DNA of 23,904 nucleotides from JBBTQJ01 sp038065755 (GCA_038065755.1 JBBTQJ010000009.1:1-23904), one strand, 5' to 3'; positions 7,243-15,321 are shown, counted from the first letter of the stretch. Made by a program: numbers and translations. The notes: generated by a model from the sequence alone, not told the origin.

Positions 7243-8298
7243 CTATTTAAAGTTTATTTTAGCGCCAATTAAATATTTTGCCAATGGATTTTTAGCTCCT
7301 ATTGTTTCAAAATGCAGATGGCATCCTGTTGAGCGGCCGGCGCCCGCCATTCCCGGCTGGCCTCCTATTAAAGCAATCCTGTCGCCTACATTAACAACAT
7401 CTCCCGGCTTTACAAAAATTGTCATAAGATGGCCGTAATAGGTTACTATTCCTCCCGAATGTAAAATTGTTATATAGTTTCCTCCTCCAAAGTTATAACC
7501 ATATTTTACCCTTTGAATCTGCCCGGAAGCCGCCGCGTATACCGAAGTCCCGCACTTGTTGGCGACATCTACGGCATTATAATAATGAAGCCCTTGAGTA
7601 ATTTTTCCTTCTGTGGGAAAAATAAAGAAATTGTCAGCTATTGCTGTCTGAATATTTATAGAGGAAGACGTCTTTGGCATTACTCCGTCTGGCACTATTA
7701 AAATATCTCCGATATAAATATCTGCTTCGTTTGCAAGACTGTTAAAAGCAACAATGGCATCTGTTTTTGATTTATATTTTTGGCTTATTCCGCCTATGGT
7801 GTCTCCTGATTTTACAACGTGCAAAAGCCCCGAAACGGGCAAAATAACCAATGTCTGCCCGACTTTAATTTTTGAAGAATTTATAAGACCGTTGGCCCAA
7901 AGCAACGTATTGAGAGAAATATTATAATTTTCAGCTATTGATTGCAGGCTGTCTCCCGGCTGAATAATGTGTTCAATAATATTGTCTGTATCTGCGGGAG
8001 AGCCTCCAAAAGTATCTCCTAAAACCTTGGGAGTAAGAATTTGGGGGGTAGAAACTCCGCCAATAGCATTGTCTTGTATTATTTTTAAATCTGGGGTTTC
8101 TAAGGCAAGCGCGCTTGCCTTGCTAAAAAACAAACTGTCTTCATTTGGGCCCTTGGGGTTATTAAAAAAAGAATTAAAAAAAACGGTCTGGCCGTTGTTC
8201 AGGCTGGCAAATGCCGAAAAATTCCCACCCTCGGAATAAATCGCCATAACCAAAAAAACAGCCGTAAAGCCAAAATACAAAACAGGGTTTTTGATCAA
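7243..8298 (-). CDS. LysM-repeat M23 (LytM-like) peptidoglycan peptidase, secreted or anchored
   Basis: 351 residues from TTG 8298. A hydrophobic segment at about 5-22 serves as membrane anchor or signal. A low-complexity linker follows, then two LysM domains at about 109-153 (IIQPGDSLQSIAENYNIS) and 158-202 (HVVKSGDTIGGISQKYKS), and an M23 domain at about 225-345. The M23 end holds YYGHLMTIFVKPGDVV and HLHFE. The first zinc-ligand region reads GLHYYNAVDVA, where His is six residues before Asp rather than the usual four. It likely cuts peptidoglycan cross-links during wall growth. No ATG exists at this start. A well-placed ATG with AGGAGGAG lies in the same frame at 8415 but is cut off by TAA at 8361-8359, so the true N-terminus may be longer. 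Confidence 0.88.
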   Translation of the reverse strand: MIKNPVLYFGFTAVFLVMAIYSEGGNFSAFASLNNGQTVFFNSFFNNPKGPNEDSLFFSKASALALETPDLKIIQDNAIGGVSTPQILTPKVLGDTFGGSPADTDNIIEHIIQPGDSLQSIAENYNISLNTLLWANGLINSSKIKVGQTLVILPVSGLLHVVKSGDTIGGISQKYKSKTDAIVAFNSLANEADIYIGDILIVPDGVMPKTSSSINIQTAIADNFFIFPTEGKITQGLHYYNAVDVANKCGTSVYAAASGQIQRVKYGYNFGGGNYITILHSGGIVTYYGHLMTIFVKPGDVVNVGDRIALIGGQPGMAGAGRSTGCHLHFETIGAKNPLAKYLIGAKINFK

Positions 8299-8421
8299 CC
8301 TTTTTAATTTTATCTGTTTAATCTTTTTTAAAATAAAAATAAGATTTAAAACCCCGAATTACCAGGGCTTTACAATTAAAAACAGTTCTTTGTTTAGTTG
8401 GTTCAACTTTATCATTTTAAT

Positions 8422-8429
8422 CTCCTCCT
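8422..8429 (-). promoter_or_regulatory. Strong Shine-Dalgarno in front of ATG 8415 (M23 gene frame)
   Basis: AGGAGGAG (minus strand) is followed 6 nt later by ATG at 8415-8413. That frame reads MIKLNQLNKELFLIVKPW, then TAA (8361-8359), then continues open (FGVLNLIFILKK...) into the M23 peptidase. It is probably the original start of the peptidase gene, separated from it by one stop codon. Confidence 0.6.
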
Positions 8430-8459
8430 GTCAAATAGTTATCCACAGAGCCCTATTGT

Positions 8460-8468
8460 GCTATAATA
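8460..8468 (+). promoter_or_regulatory. Extended -10 promoter of rsmA, possibly leaderless
   Basis: TGCTATAAT ends 5 nt before the first ATG (8474), so transcription would start at or next to that ATG and the mRNA would be leaderless. TTATCC at 8439-8444 (spacer 18) could act as a -35. Confidence 0.55.
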
Positions 8469-8473
8469 CGCAA

Positions 8474-9347
8474 ATGGATTTGCTTTCTATGGACGAAATA
8501 AAAGATATTTTAAACAAATACGGCGCTCGGCCTTCAAAAACAATGGGCCAGAATTTTTTGGTTGACAAATCGGTTCTTCAAAAAATTATTACTGCATCTG
8601 AATTAAAACCCAGTGATATTGTTTTAGAGATAGGGCCCGGTATTGGAACATTAACGCAAGAATTGGCAAAAACAGCCAAAAAAGTAATTGCCGTAGAAAA
8701 AGACAAAAAAATGTGCGAAATTCTAAAAGAAACATTGAAAAATTTCAAAAATATAGAAATTATAAATGATGACATTTTAAAAATTAAAACACTTAAAAGT
8801 TCCCCGATGTCCGACATCGGGGAATATAAGGTAGTCGCTAATCTGCCATATTATATAAGTTCTCCTGTGATTAGAAAATTTTTAGAAAATCCGTCAGACG
8901 GAAAACAGCCGGAGTTGATGGTTTTAATGCTTCAAAAAGAGGTTGCCCAAAGAATTTGCGCCAAACCCCCAAATATGAGCATATTATCTGTGTCTGTTCA
9001 ATTTTACGCCAAACCGGAAATTATCAGCTATGTTTCTAAAAACTGCTTCTGGCCCTCTCCCAAAGTGGACTCCGCTATTATTAAAATTACCCCGCAAAAA
9101 GATAGACGTCCGACCTACCAANNNNNNNNNNACGTCTCAAGACTTCCAAGATTTATTTTTTAAGATAGTAAAGGCCGGGTTTTCCCAGCCCAGAAAACAG
9201 CTTGGCAATAATTTAACAAAAATGTTAAAATTAAACAAACAGCAGACAGCTGGCTGGCTTTTAAAAAACAACCTAAAACCAGAACAAAGAGCAGAAACCC
9301 TGACCATTGACGACTGGATTAATTTAACAAATACTTTTAAAATTTAA
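8474..9347 (+). CDS. rsmA: 16S rRNA dimethyladenosine transferase RsmA/KsgA, with an internal gap
   Basis: The N-terminal part has the family start (PSKTMGQNFLVDKSVLQKI), SAM motif I (VLEIGPGIGTLTQELA), an acidic motif (VIAVEKDKKM) and catalytic NLPYYISSP near residue 120. The gene is broken by 10 N at 9122-9131. After the gap the correct frame restarts at 9132 and gives the helical C-terminus (KAGFSQPRKQLGNNL, then PEQRAETLTIDDW). For an intact gene the real gap length must be a multiple of three. Before NLPYY lies an extra SSPMSDIGE encoded by a perfect palindrome (8800-8824). RsmA dimethylates two adenines in helix 45 of 16S rRNA. ATG 8489 is an alternative start. Confidence 0.93.
8800..8824. 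repeat. Palindromic element inside the rsmA coding sequence
   Basis: TTCCCCGATGTC (8800-8811) and GACATCGGGGAA (8813-8824) are perfect 12-bp arms around one C. It is translated in frame as SSPMSDIGE and adds residues between the acidic loop and the NLPYY motif, where other RsmA proteins are shorter. Confidence 0.8.
9107..9137. repeat. Probable palindromic element hidden by the assembly gap in rsmA
   Basis: AGACGTCCGACCTACCA (9105-9121) precedes the gap and ACGTCT (9132-9137) follows it. The latter equals the expected end of the reverse complement of the left side. The gap therefore most likely covers the middle of a GACGTC-type hairpin. Confidence 0.5.
9122..9131. other. Assembly gap (10 N) inside rsmA
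   Basis: Ten N, a conventional placeholder. The frame of rsmA differs on the two sides, so the true length is not ten. Confidence 0.97.
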
Positions 9348-9371
9348 AATACAAATAAGGCAGAGTTTAAA

Positions 9372-9402
9372 AACTTGAAATCACAAATTGTGACTTCAAG
9401 TT
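9372..9402. repeat. 31-bp near-perfect palindrome between rsmA and the MNT gene
   Basis: AACTTGAA-A-TCACAA at 9372-9386 mirrors TTGTGA-C-TTCAAGTT at 9388-9402 around A9387; 14 of 15 pairs match. It starts 25 nt after rsmA and ends 64 nt before the MNT start. No T-run follows. It could be an operator of the toxin-antitoxin-like pair or another mobile palindrome. Confidence 0.7.
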
Positions 9403-9465
9403 GGGGCGGGGTAAGAAAATAAAATAAGTATTGACGATTGAATTTGCCTTGTAAAAAAATAAACT

Positions 9466-9783
9466 ATGAAATTAGAACATTATTCGCAAAAAAAATTAGA
9501 AAAAGAAATTTTGGAAATTGTTGGCAAATATCTTGATTTAAAAAAATACAAGGTTTTTTTCTTCGGCTCTCGAGTGAGTGGAGAAAACCACGAAAGATCA
9601 GATATTGATATTGGCATTAAAGGCCCCAAAAAAATTCCCTATGGGGTAATTTATAATATTCAAGAAGATATGAATGAAAAAATACCAACGCTATACAAGT
9701 TTGATGTCGTTGATTTTAAAGATGCTGATAAAAATTTTATAAAAGTTGTTTCGCAACATAAAGAATACATAACTAAAAATTAA
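9466..9783 (+). CDS. Minimal nucleotidyltransferase (MNT/HI0073-like), antitoxin candidate
   Basis: 105 residues. The nucleotidyltransferase signature GS-x10-DxD is exact: FFFGSRVSGENHERSDIDIG at about residues 31-50, with a third acidic position in FDVVDF near 84-89. It lacks any further domain. In characterised MNT-HEPN modules this enzyme AMPylates the partner HEPN protein and neutralises it. The partner starts 3 nt downstream. TTGACG at 9431 is a possible -35, but no good -10 follows. The start ATG lies in an A-rich context without Shine-Dalgarno. Confidence 0.88.
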   Translation: MKLEHYSQKKLEKEILEIVGKYLDLKKYKVFFFGSRVSGENHERSDIDIGIKGPKKIPYGVIYNIQEDMNEKIPTLYKFDVVDFKDADKNFIKVVSQHKEYITKN

Positions 9784-9786
9784 AAT

Positions 9787-10164
9787 ATGACAAAATTAGA
9801 CAGCGAAAAAGAAAAATATTTTAAAACATTGAAAAATTTAGAAGAAGTTTTAGAAAAAGAAAAGAACGAAGAGCGCCGCGACTCTGCTATTAAAAGATTT
9901 GAGCTGTGTTTTGATGTGGCTTGGAAGGTTCTAAAATTATATCTATTCCAAGAAAAAGGAGTGACGTGCCTGTCTCCAAAAGACTGTTTTAAAGAGGGGT
10001 ATAAACGCGGTATAATTAGTTATGACGATGCTTGGAATAAAATTTGCGACAAAAGAAATTCGGCTGTCCATGCTTATGATGAAAAATTCGCCGATGCTCT
10101 TTACGATAAACTGCCTAAATTCCTTGAATCCTTCAAAAAATTAAAAGAGAGCATAAAGGATTAA
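9787..10164 (+). CDS. HI0074-family HEPN protein (nucleotidyltransferase substrate-binding)
   Basis: 125 residues, all helical. Diagnostic features are RFELCFDVAWKVLKLYL at about 38-54, SPKDCFKEGYKRGIIS at about 64-79 and the HEPN-type RNSAVH near 96-101 followed by AYDE. This matches the HI0074 family, which pairs with HI0073-like nucleotidyltransferases. R-x4-H is the RNase motif of HEPN toxins, so an RNase toxin is possible, though HI0074-type proteins were first described as substrate-binding partners. It is 3 nt after the MNT gene, as usual for such operons. It differs from the HepT-type gene at 20001-20423. Confidence 0.87.
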   Translation: MTKLDSEKEKYFKTLKNLEEVLEKEKNEERRDSAIKRFELCFDVAWKVLKLYLFQEKGVTCLSPKDCFKEGYKRGIISYDDAWNKICDKRNSAVHAYDEKFADALYDKLPKFLESFKKLKESIKD

Positions 10165-10266
10165 CTGATTAAAAAATTATTCCAGACGCTTTTAGATAAA
10201 GCTAATGAAAAATCCACATAAAGTTGATATGTTTAATTTTATCCACTGCTTGCTATTTTTAAATTA

Positions 10267-10275
10267 TGTTATAAT
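10267..10275 (+). promoter_or_regulatory. Extended -10 promoter of the VirB6-like gene
   Basis: TGTTATAAT is a perfect TGn extended -10, 45 nt before ATG 10321. The -35 region is weak. Confidence 0.55.
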
Positions 10276-10320
10276 AAAAAAATTTAATTATTTTAAATTT
10301 GTATTTTTTTAAAAATATCT

Positions 10321-13046
10321 ATGTTCCAAAAAATTAAAAATAAAATTAAAAATTTCTTTTCGCCAGTTTTTGATATAGAAAACAAAGAAAAAGGGGCTGT
10401 TCAGGTAATAATAGGAATNNNNNNNNNNAGAAGCGGAACTTAGTTGAGATTATAGAGTTAAAGAATCATCCATATTTTATCGCGGTGCAGTTTCATCCTG
10501 AGTTTAAATCCAAGCCCGATATAGCCCATCCCTTATTCAGAGAATTTATTAATGCTGCAGTGAAAAAGAGTTCCACTACTTAGGTAATAATAGGAATAAT
10601 AATACTGGGAACGTTTATATGGAAAGCAGTAGCGTCTAATGATGACGCGTTTGGAATTACCGAGGGTACTGGGTCGTGGACCGTCGGACACCTAATGGCT
10701 GTAATATTCTATATATCCACGCTTTTTATTACTATCAGCACTAGTATATTTGAAGGAATATATAGTTTAGATATTTTACAGCAACCAATGACAAGGGGTA
10801 ATGAAGTAATAGCTAGTGTGGTGTTGCACGGCTGGGCAATAGTTAGAGATTTTGCCAATATGTTTATTGTTCTTGGATTTGTGGTAATAGGTATAGCCAC
10901 TATTTTAAGAATAAGAGAATATGAAGCCCAAAAACTGCTTCCTAAATTAATAATAGTGGCTCTTTTGATTAATTTTTCTTTATTAATTTGTGGAATAGTG
11001 ATTGACGCCACGAATATCACAATGAGATATTTTACTCAAATTTCCAGACCCACAACCATAATACAAACATATCAAAGTCTTATAGCTAGCGATGAAGTAA
11101 GCAAGGTGATAGAAAACGAAGTAAAAAAAGCTGGCAAGGCTGAGTTAAAAAAAATAGAAGCTTATGTTTTAGGATATGGTGGCGTAAGTGTTTTATTTAC
11201 AATAGTAGCAATGATATTTTTTGTTTATGGTATTTTACTGCTCTTTAGGTATGTGGCTTTAATATGTTTAGTTATATTATCGCCCTTAGCTTTTGTTTGT
11301 TCTGTTTTCCCGGCAACAAGACAGATATATGAAAAATGGAAAAGCCAATTCATCCAATGGGCAATTATAGGAATACCAACTGCTTTTTTTGTTTATTTAG
11401 GAACCTTTCTTCTTGTTTCTATGAAAAATGCAAATTTGTTGGCATCGGGCCCAGGCTCTCCAGTTAATCCAGCGGGTGTAAGTTTGGCTTTCTGGATACC
11501 CACAGCATTTATGCTGTTTGCTTATTCTTTGATTTTTCAAATTTCGGCCATTGGAGCCTCGGCCGCGCTCGGCCTCGCCACCGGCGCCATGGGCTTTGCG
11601 GTAGGGGCCAGTAAGTGGGGCGGTAAAAAATTAGCCGTAGCAGGAGGAAGAATGGCGGATAAGGCATCTGGCGGACTATTTTCTCAAGGAAGCGCATCCA
11701 CAAGAGACGCTATTTTGGAACTTGGCGAAAAAATCGGAGCCGTAAAAGCTGGAACCGTTGCAGACAGAAAACAAAAAAGACTGAATGAGGCAATGGGTGG
11801 TTGGGAAAAACAATATGGAGATAATCCAGAAGATAACAGGAAGCTTGCGGAAAAATTAACAGCCAGAATGACCAGCGGAAAGGACAAAGCAGCTATTGCT
11901 ACAATTCTTGCCAAGAGAAAAGCGCTTGATTATATTCCTAAGGACAGACAGGAAGCCGCGGCTGCAAATGCCGTTGCTTTTGGCGCTTCAAAAGAAACAT
12001 TCTTAAAAGACCGCCCTGATTTAATGACGAGCATCACCGACGAAGGCGCAAGACAAAAATTAATAGAAGAAGAGAGGGCAAGATTAGAACAATACTATTT
12101 GGATACCGGCCTTTCGCCTAAACCAATAAAACCTTTTGTTGAAAAAGATTTGGCAAAATACAAAAAAACCGGCCTAAGCGTCGCGGCAATTGAAAACAAA
12201 AAGAGGGAAATGGCAAAAGAAAAAGAGCAAGAAAGAAAGTTGGATTATATTGCGCCCACAGACGCAGATATAATAAAGAAAGCAAAAGAAGACTATACGC
12301 CGACAACCGCCGAAGTGTCTAGCATGAAAGCATACTTAGATAATAAAAAACCGAGTGGAGTACCGCTCACAACTGACAAACAGGCGACATTAGAACTTAA
12401 AGCACGTTATAAACCAGACACTACGACCATTATAAAAACAAGAGAAAAATTAACAACAGAAAGGGCCAAGGAAAAGACCTATGACTTTAAATATCCTGAC
12501 AGAACCGGGGCGCGTCAGGATTTAATAGATAAAGAAGCAAAGAGATTAAGAGATGTCGTTAAACTATCCGGATCTAATTTGGATGCTGAAATTAAAAAAT
12601 ACAGCAATGGTCTTACTCCGAAGGATGTTGAATTACACTTTGAAGAGCTAAAAACCGAAAAAGAAGCTGAGGCAATAAAGAAATTAGGTCCTTCAAAATT
12701 AAGAGAAATACATAAATCTCAGATCGATGCAAACCTCGTAGAACACTCAAATTACAGAACATTTAGCAGGGCCGCTTTGGAATTTACTCCCGAACAGAAA
12801 GATAAATACAAAACTTTAGTGCCAGATCTAATAGATAGAAAACGTTTAGCCGTGCGACCTCCAAGCACCTATACCGGCACCGCCGATGATTGGAAAAAAC
12901 TGACTCCGTCTCAAAGAGCCGATTTATATATTACAATGACTCCAGTTCAAATAGCCACCCATAAGTCATCGTTTACCAATGAGGAAAAAAAGAAAATTAG
13001 AGACTTAAATAATAAAATAAAAACGATTCAAAATCCAAGTTTTTAA
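10321..13046 (+). CDS. VirB6/TrbL-like polytopic T4SS protein (interrupted in this assembly)
   Basis: The true start is probably ATG 10321 (MFQKIKNKIKNFFSPVFDIE). The frame reaches GAVQVIIGI at 10418, meets the 10-N gap and a foreign CTP synthase fragment (10429-10583), then resumes at 10584 with VIIGIIILGTFIWKAVA and stays open to 13046. Removing the insert gives about 848 residues. The N-terminal 350 or so hold about eight membrane helices, ending in an Ala/Gly-rich segment (GASAALGLATGAMGFAVGAS). The remaining 500 are charged, Lys/Glu-rich and probably cytoplasmic. Such proteins form the inner-membrane channel part of T4SS-like machines. ATG 10695 gives a shorter open frame of 783 residues but lies inside the membrane domain. 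Confidence 0.78.
10419..10428. other. Assembly gap (10 N) in the VirB6-like gene
   Basis: Ten N, a placeholder. It lies directly after the first copy of the 16-bp direct repeat and before the CTP synthase fragment. Confidence 0.97.
10431..10583 (+). pseudogene. pyrG: C-terminal fragment of CTP synthase (misplaced or inserted)
   Basis: This 50-codon frame ends at TAG 10581-10583 and reads KRNLVEIIELKNHPYFIAVQ, then FHPEFKSKPDIAHPLFREF. This is the end of the PyrG glutamine amidotransferase domain, including the catalytic His and Glu of FHPEF. The other 90 percent of the enzyme is absent and no start exists. It sits inside the VirB6-like gene and is bounded by a 16-bp direct repeat. The simplest explanation is a scaffolding or gap-filling error that placed the pyrG end here. 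A genuine insertion is less likely. Confidence 0.85.
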
Positions 13047-13070
13047 CATTTATTTAAGAAATTAAAAAAT

Positions 13071-13580
13071 ATGAATCCTAATTTAAACGAAAAAATATAT
13101 TTTTCAGTTGATTATATTTTTTCTTTGATTTCTGAAATTTTAGAAAAAAACGGGCTTAAAACATCTTTAGACGACGATGTGGACAATATAGAAAGTAAAA
13201 AAACTTCTCTAATAGATATTGTTTTTAATTTAATAACAAAACTTGCCGAAGAAAAAATTTCTGAAAAAGATTTTTGTTCTTCCCTGCAAACACAACTAAA
13301 AATTTCAAAAGAAACGTCTGAAAATATATTAAAAGAAATTAAAACAAATATATTGCCGTATGCTGAAAAAATAAAAATTGGAGAACAGATTGACATTAAC
13401 GAAGAAAAACCAATTACCGCAAACTCCGTCAGGTTAATAAAAGAAAACCAAATTATTCCTGAAAAACCAGCCGAGAAAGGGGTGGGAGAAAAAATAAAAT
13501 TAAAAGAAAATATCAGCGAACCGCCAAAAGAAATAAAACATCCTAAAGAGCCGGACAAATATCGTGAACCAGTTGAATAG
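13071..13580 (+). CDS. Small acidic protein downstream of the VirB6-like gene, unknown function
   Basis: 169 residues, no signal peptide or membrane segment. About 1-110 is predominantly helical (EKIYFSVDYIFSLISEILEK, then SLIDIVFNLITKLAEEKIS). The remainder is a Pro/Lys/Glu-rich disordered tail (GEKIKLKENISEPPKEIKHP). It starts 25 nt after the VirB6-like gene and is followed by a terminator, so it is probably cotranscribed with it. I do not recognise the family. By context it may be an accessory factor of the secretion machine (inference). Confidence 0.7.
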   Translation: MNPNLNEKIYFSVDYIFSLISEILEKNGLKTSLDDDVDNIESKKTSLIDIVFNLITKLAEEKISEKDFCSSLQTQLKISKETSENILKEIKTNILPYAEKIKIGEQIDINEEKPITANSVRLIKENQIIPEKPAEKGVGEKIKLKENISEPPKEIKHPKEPDKYREPVE

Positions 13581-13597
13581 TTTTTTTAAAAAAATAT

Positions 13598-13636
13598 AAA
13601 AAAAGAAGACCAACAATCCATTGTTGGTCTTTTTTG
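13598..13636. terminator. Bidirectional terminator after the VirB6-like operon
   Basis: GACCAACAA (13608-13616) and TTGTTGGTC (13621-13629) surround TCCA, with an A-rich run before and TTTTTT after. It separates the plus-strand T4SS genes from the minus-strand accessory block. Confidence 0.9.
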
Positions 13637-13700
13637 GTGTTTTAACCCCACCTTACGGTAAGCGAGTTTCCGTCGCTCTCTATTCTAAAATCACTATTAT

Positions 13701-13994
13701 TTATAAGTTTATTAATACGCTCCAATAAATACGCTTAGAATAACAATCGTGACAATTACAGGAACCCGATCTTTCATACCAACTACGTACACAACCAAAA
13801 ATATTATTACCGAATCCAATAGTAGCAGAAGTTTCCCCACATGCAGCTGATTTTTTGATGTTTTCTATAAGATCCGGAAAATCGCGCTCGGCGCGTTCTT
13901 TGGCCCGTCTCTCCCATTCTCTTCTCCTTTCGGCTTTTTCCCTGTTTTCTTTTGCTTTTTTTTCCTGAGTTTTTTTTGTCAAATCCTCGAACAT
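13701..13994 (-). CDS. Small charged coiled-coil protein, C-terminus uncertain
   Basis: 97 residues from ATG 13994, which has AGAAAGGAG about 8 nt upstream. The first 50 residues are nearly all Lys, Arg and Glu (KTQEKKAKENREKAERRREW), an expected coiled coil, followed by DFPDLIENIKKSAACG. From there the annotated frame becomes Cys-rich and unlike a normal domain. In the +1 frame after the GGGG run near 13837-13840, the sequence encodes two hydrophobic stretches (LLLLLDSVIIFLVVYVVG and VPVIVTIVILSVFIGAY) ending at 13712. The real protein may therefore be a coiled coil plus two membrane helices, with a one-base frame break. It follows the SPFH gene but a terminator lies between them. Function unknown. 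Confidence 0.55.
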   Translation of the reverse strand: MFEDLTKKTQEKKAKENREKAERRREWERRAKERAERDFPDLIENIKKSAACGETSATIGFGNNIFGCVRSWYERSGSCNCHDCYSKRIYWSVLINL

Positions 13995-14057
13995 GGTTGT
14001 TTCTCCTTTCTGTGGATTAAATTGCCAAAACTACGAACGAAGTGTTTGAATCCAGTT

Positions 14058-14093
14058 TAGAAAAAGACCGACATCCCTGCCGGTCTTTTTCTA
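14058..14093. terminator. Strong terminator after the SPFH gene
   Basis: TAGAAAAAGACCG (14058-14070) and CGGTCTTTTTCTA (14081-14093) are perfect 13-bp arms around a 10-nt loop. In minus-strand reading the stem ends in TTTTTCTA. Confidence 0.9.
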
Positions 14094-14113
14094 GTATAAG
14101 ACCTTTAGGTCCA

Positions 14114-15319
14114 CTATGTCCACCCAACATCGTCGTCAATTTCGTCGTCGTCCATATCCTCTGGCTTTTCTTTCTTGCTACTCTTTCTGCCGGAATTTTT
14201 ACCGCGTTTACCGCCAAATAAAACACCGGCTCCTCCTTCGCCACCAATAGACAAAAATTGAAGATTAGCTGGGAGCGGTTCACCGCCTGGACTGCCGAAC
14301 AGAACCTGGGAAACCTGAAGATTCCCCGAGTCTGCAAGAATTAATTCCTTGTAAATCCGCGATTGTTCGTTGTAGCTTCCATCCTTTTTAAGTTCGGCAA
14401 CCAACTCAGCAAGCCTCTCTTTGTTAAAACTGCCATCGGTCTCGCGAGGCACATTTCTGTTTTCAGCCTGCTTGGCCACCCACTGGTCCATTAGCACATC
14501 ATGAGGCCCGCCGGCAAGGAGGCCCTCAACCTTAGCCTTATTTACGGCGGCATCAGCCTCATACTCAGATACCACCGGGGTCTCCATAGCATCTGACAAC
14601 CTTTGAGTGGGATTTATCGCATCTACGCGTATAATCACCTCTCCTGTTCCTAGGGTAAAACTGCGAGAATCGTTCCCACAAATACCAGATCTCGCAAAAA
14701 GACCCGTATCTCTAAGAAAAAAATCCTGAGCCGCGACCCTGACAGTATCAAGGCTTGATCTTGCGAGCACTCGCTTGTGGTCATAAGTTGCCAAAATATC
14801 TCGCAGACCAGAAATCACTTCAATTTGCATCCATTCTTGTAGGACTTTTTCGTTTACAGGAACGCCGGATTTAATCATCAAAACAAGAGATTCTGGTTCA
14901 TCATAAGGAAATCTTGCATAACCAGAAATATCAACCAATAACGACTGACGATCGCTAGACCATATCCGTTGTTCATCGGCGCCTCCAATGCCTTTAAAAT
15001 TGAAGGGCAACTGCCGAGTCGGAATTCTTGCCAATTCCCATGGATAATAGCCATCCCATTTTATGGGAATCCATGGCACATAAACAGGGCCACTTACGTA
15101 TCTTTTGTCAGGTTGCGGTTCACTGAAAAAAAGCATAATCGCTACTTCGTCCTTACCGACCACCTTAATTGATAAATAATATCGCCAATAAATATAAAGT
15201 GCCGAAGACATAGATACAAGTCCGAGCAAAATTCCCGTGGTTTTCGGCATAAACCAAAAACCGACAAAAAGCGACACGGCCGACATAATCAACGCGACAA
15301 TTAAACTATTTCGATTCAT
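14114..15319 (-). CDS. Membrane-anchored SPFH/band-7-like protein
   Basis: 401 residues from ATG 15319, which has AGGAGAG a few nt upstream. A longer frame to 15391 only covers the repeated leader. Two hydrophobic segments lie at about 5-22 and 27-47. Then comes a domain that I read as SPFH/band 7: VGKDEVAIMLFF, PTRQLPFNF, SDRQSLLVDISGYARFPYD, EWMQIEVISGLRDILATYDH, then an Ala/Glu-rich helix (VSEYEADAAVNKAKVEGLLA). The C-terminus is Gly-rich, then basic, and ends very acidic (DMDDDEIDDDVGWT). SPFH proteins form ring- or cage-like membrane assemblies and organise microdomains. The band-7 call rests on motif style and is not certain. It is driven by copy A of the shared promoter and ends at the 14058-14093 terminator. 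Confidence 0.7.
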   Translation of the reverse strand: MNRNSLIVALIMSAVSLFVGFWFMPKTTGILLGLVSMSSALYIYWRYYLSIKVVGKDEVAIMLFFSEPQPDKRYVSGPVYVPWIPIKWDGYYPWELARIPTRQLPFNFKGIGGADEQRIWSSDRQSLLVDISGYARFPYDEPESLVLMIKSGVPVNEKVLQEWMQIEVISGLRDILATYDHKRVLARSSLDTVRVAAQDFFLRDTGLFARSGICGNDSRSFTLGTGEVIIRVDAINPTQRLSDAMETPVVSEYEADAAVNKAKVEGLLAGGPHDVLMDQWVAKQAENRNVPRETDGSFNKERLAELVAELKKDGSYNEQSRIYKELILADSGNLQVSQVLFGSPGGEPLPANLQFLSIGGEGGAGVLFGGKRGKNSGRKSSKKEKPEDMDDDEIDDDVGWT

Positions 15320-15321
15320 CT

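Larger units (their letters stand above)
10403..10597 (+). repeat. 16-bp direct repeat bracketing gap and CTP synthase fragment
   Basis: AGGTAATAATAGGAAT occurs at 10403-10418 and again at 10582-10597. Between the copies lie the N gap and an unrelated coding fragment. Joining the copies restores the VirB6-like reading frame exactly. Confidence 0.9.

Noticed and set aside
2..8361. Stop-codon reassignment because of in-frame TAA at 62-64 and 8361-8359
   Set aside because: TAA ends most well-supported genes here (rpsO, NYN, pnp, virB4), and TGA and TAG also serve as stops. Local mutations or errors explain the two cases better. The TGA-as-Gly code of some related phyla is not supported.
8439..8447. 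TTATCCACA, a perfect DnaA box upstream of rsmA
   Set aside because: Only a single box; no cluster, no AT-rich unwinding region and no dnaA or dnaN nearby. More likely part of the rsmA promoter region. TTATCCAC(A/T) at 10237 and 20347 are also isolated.
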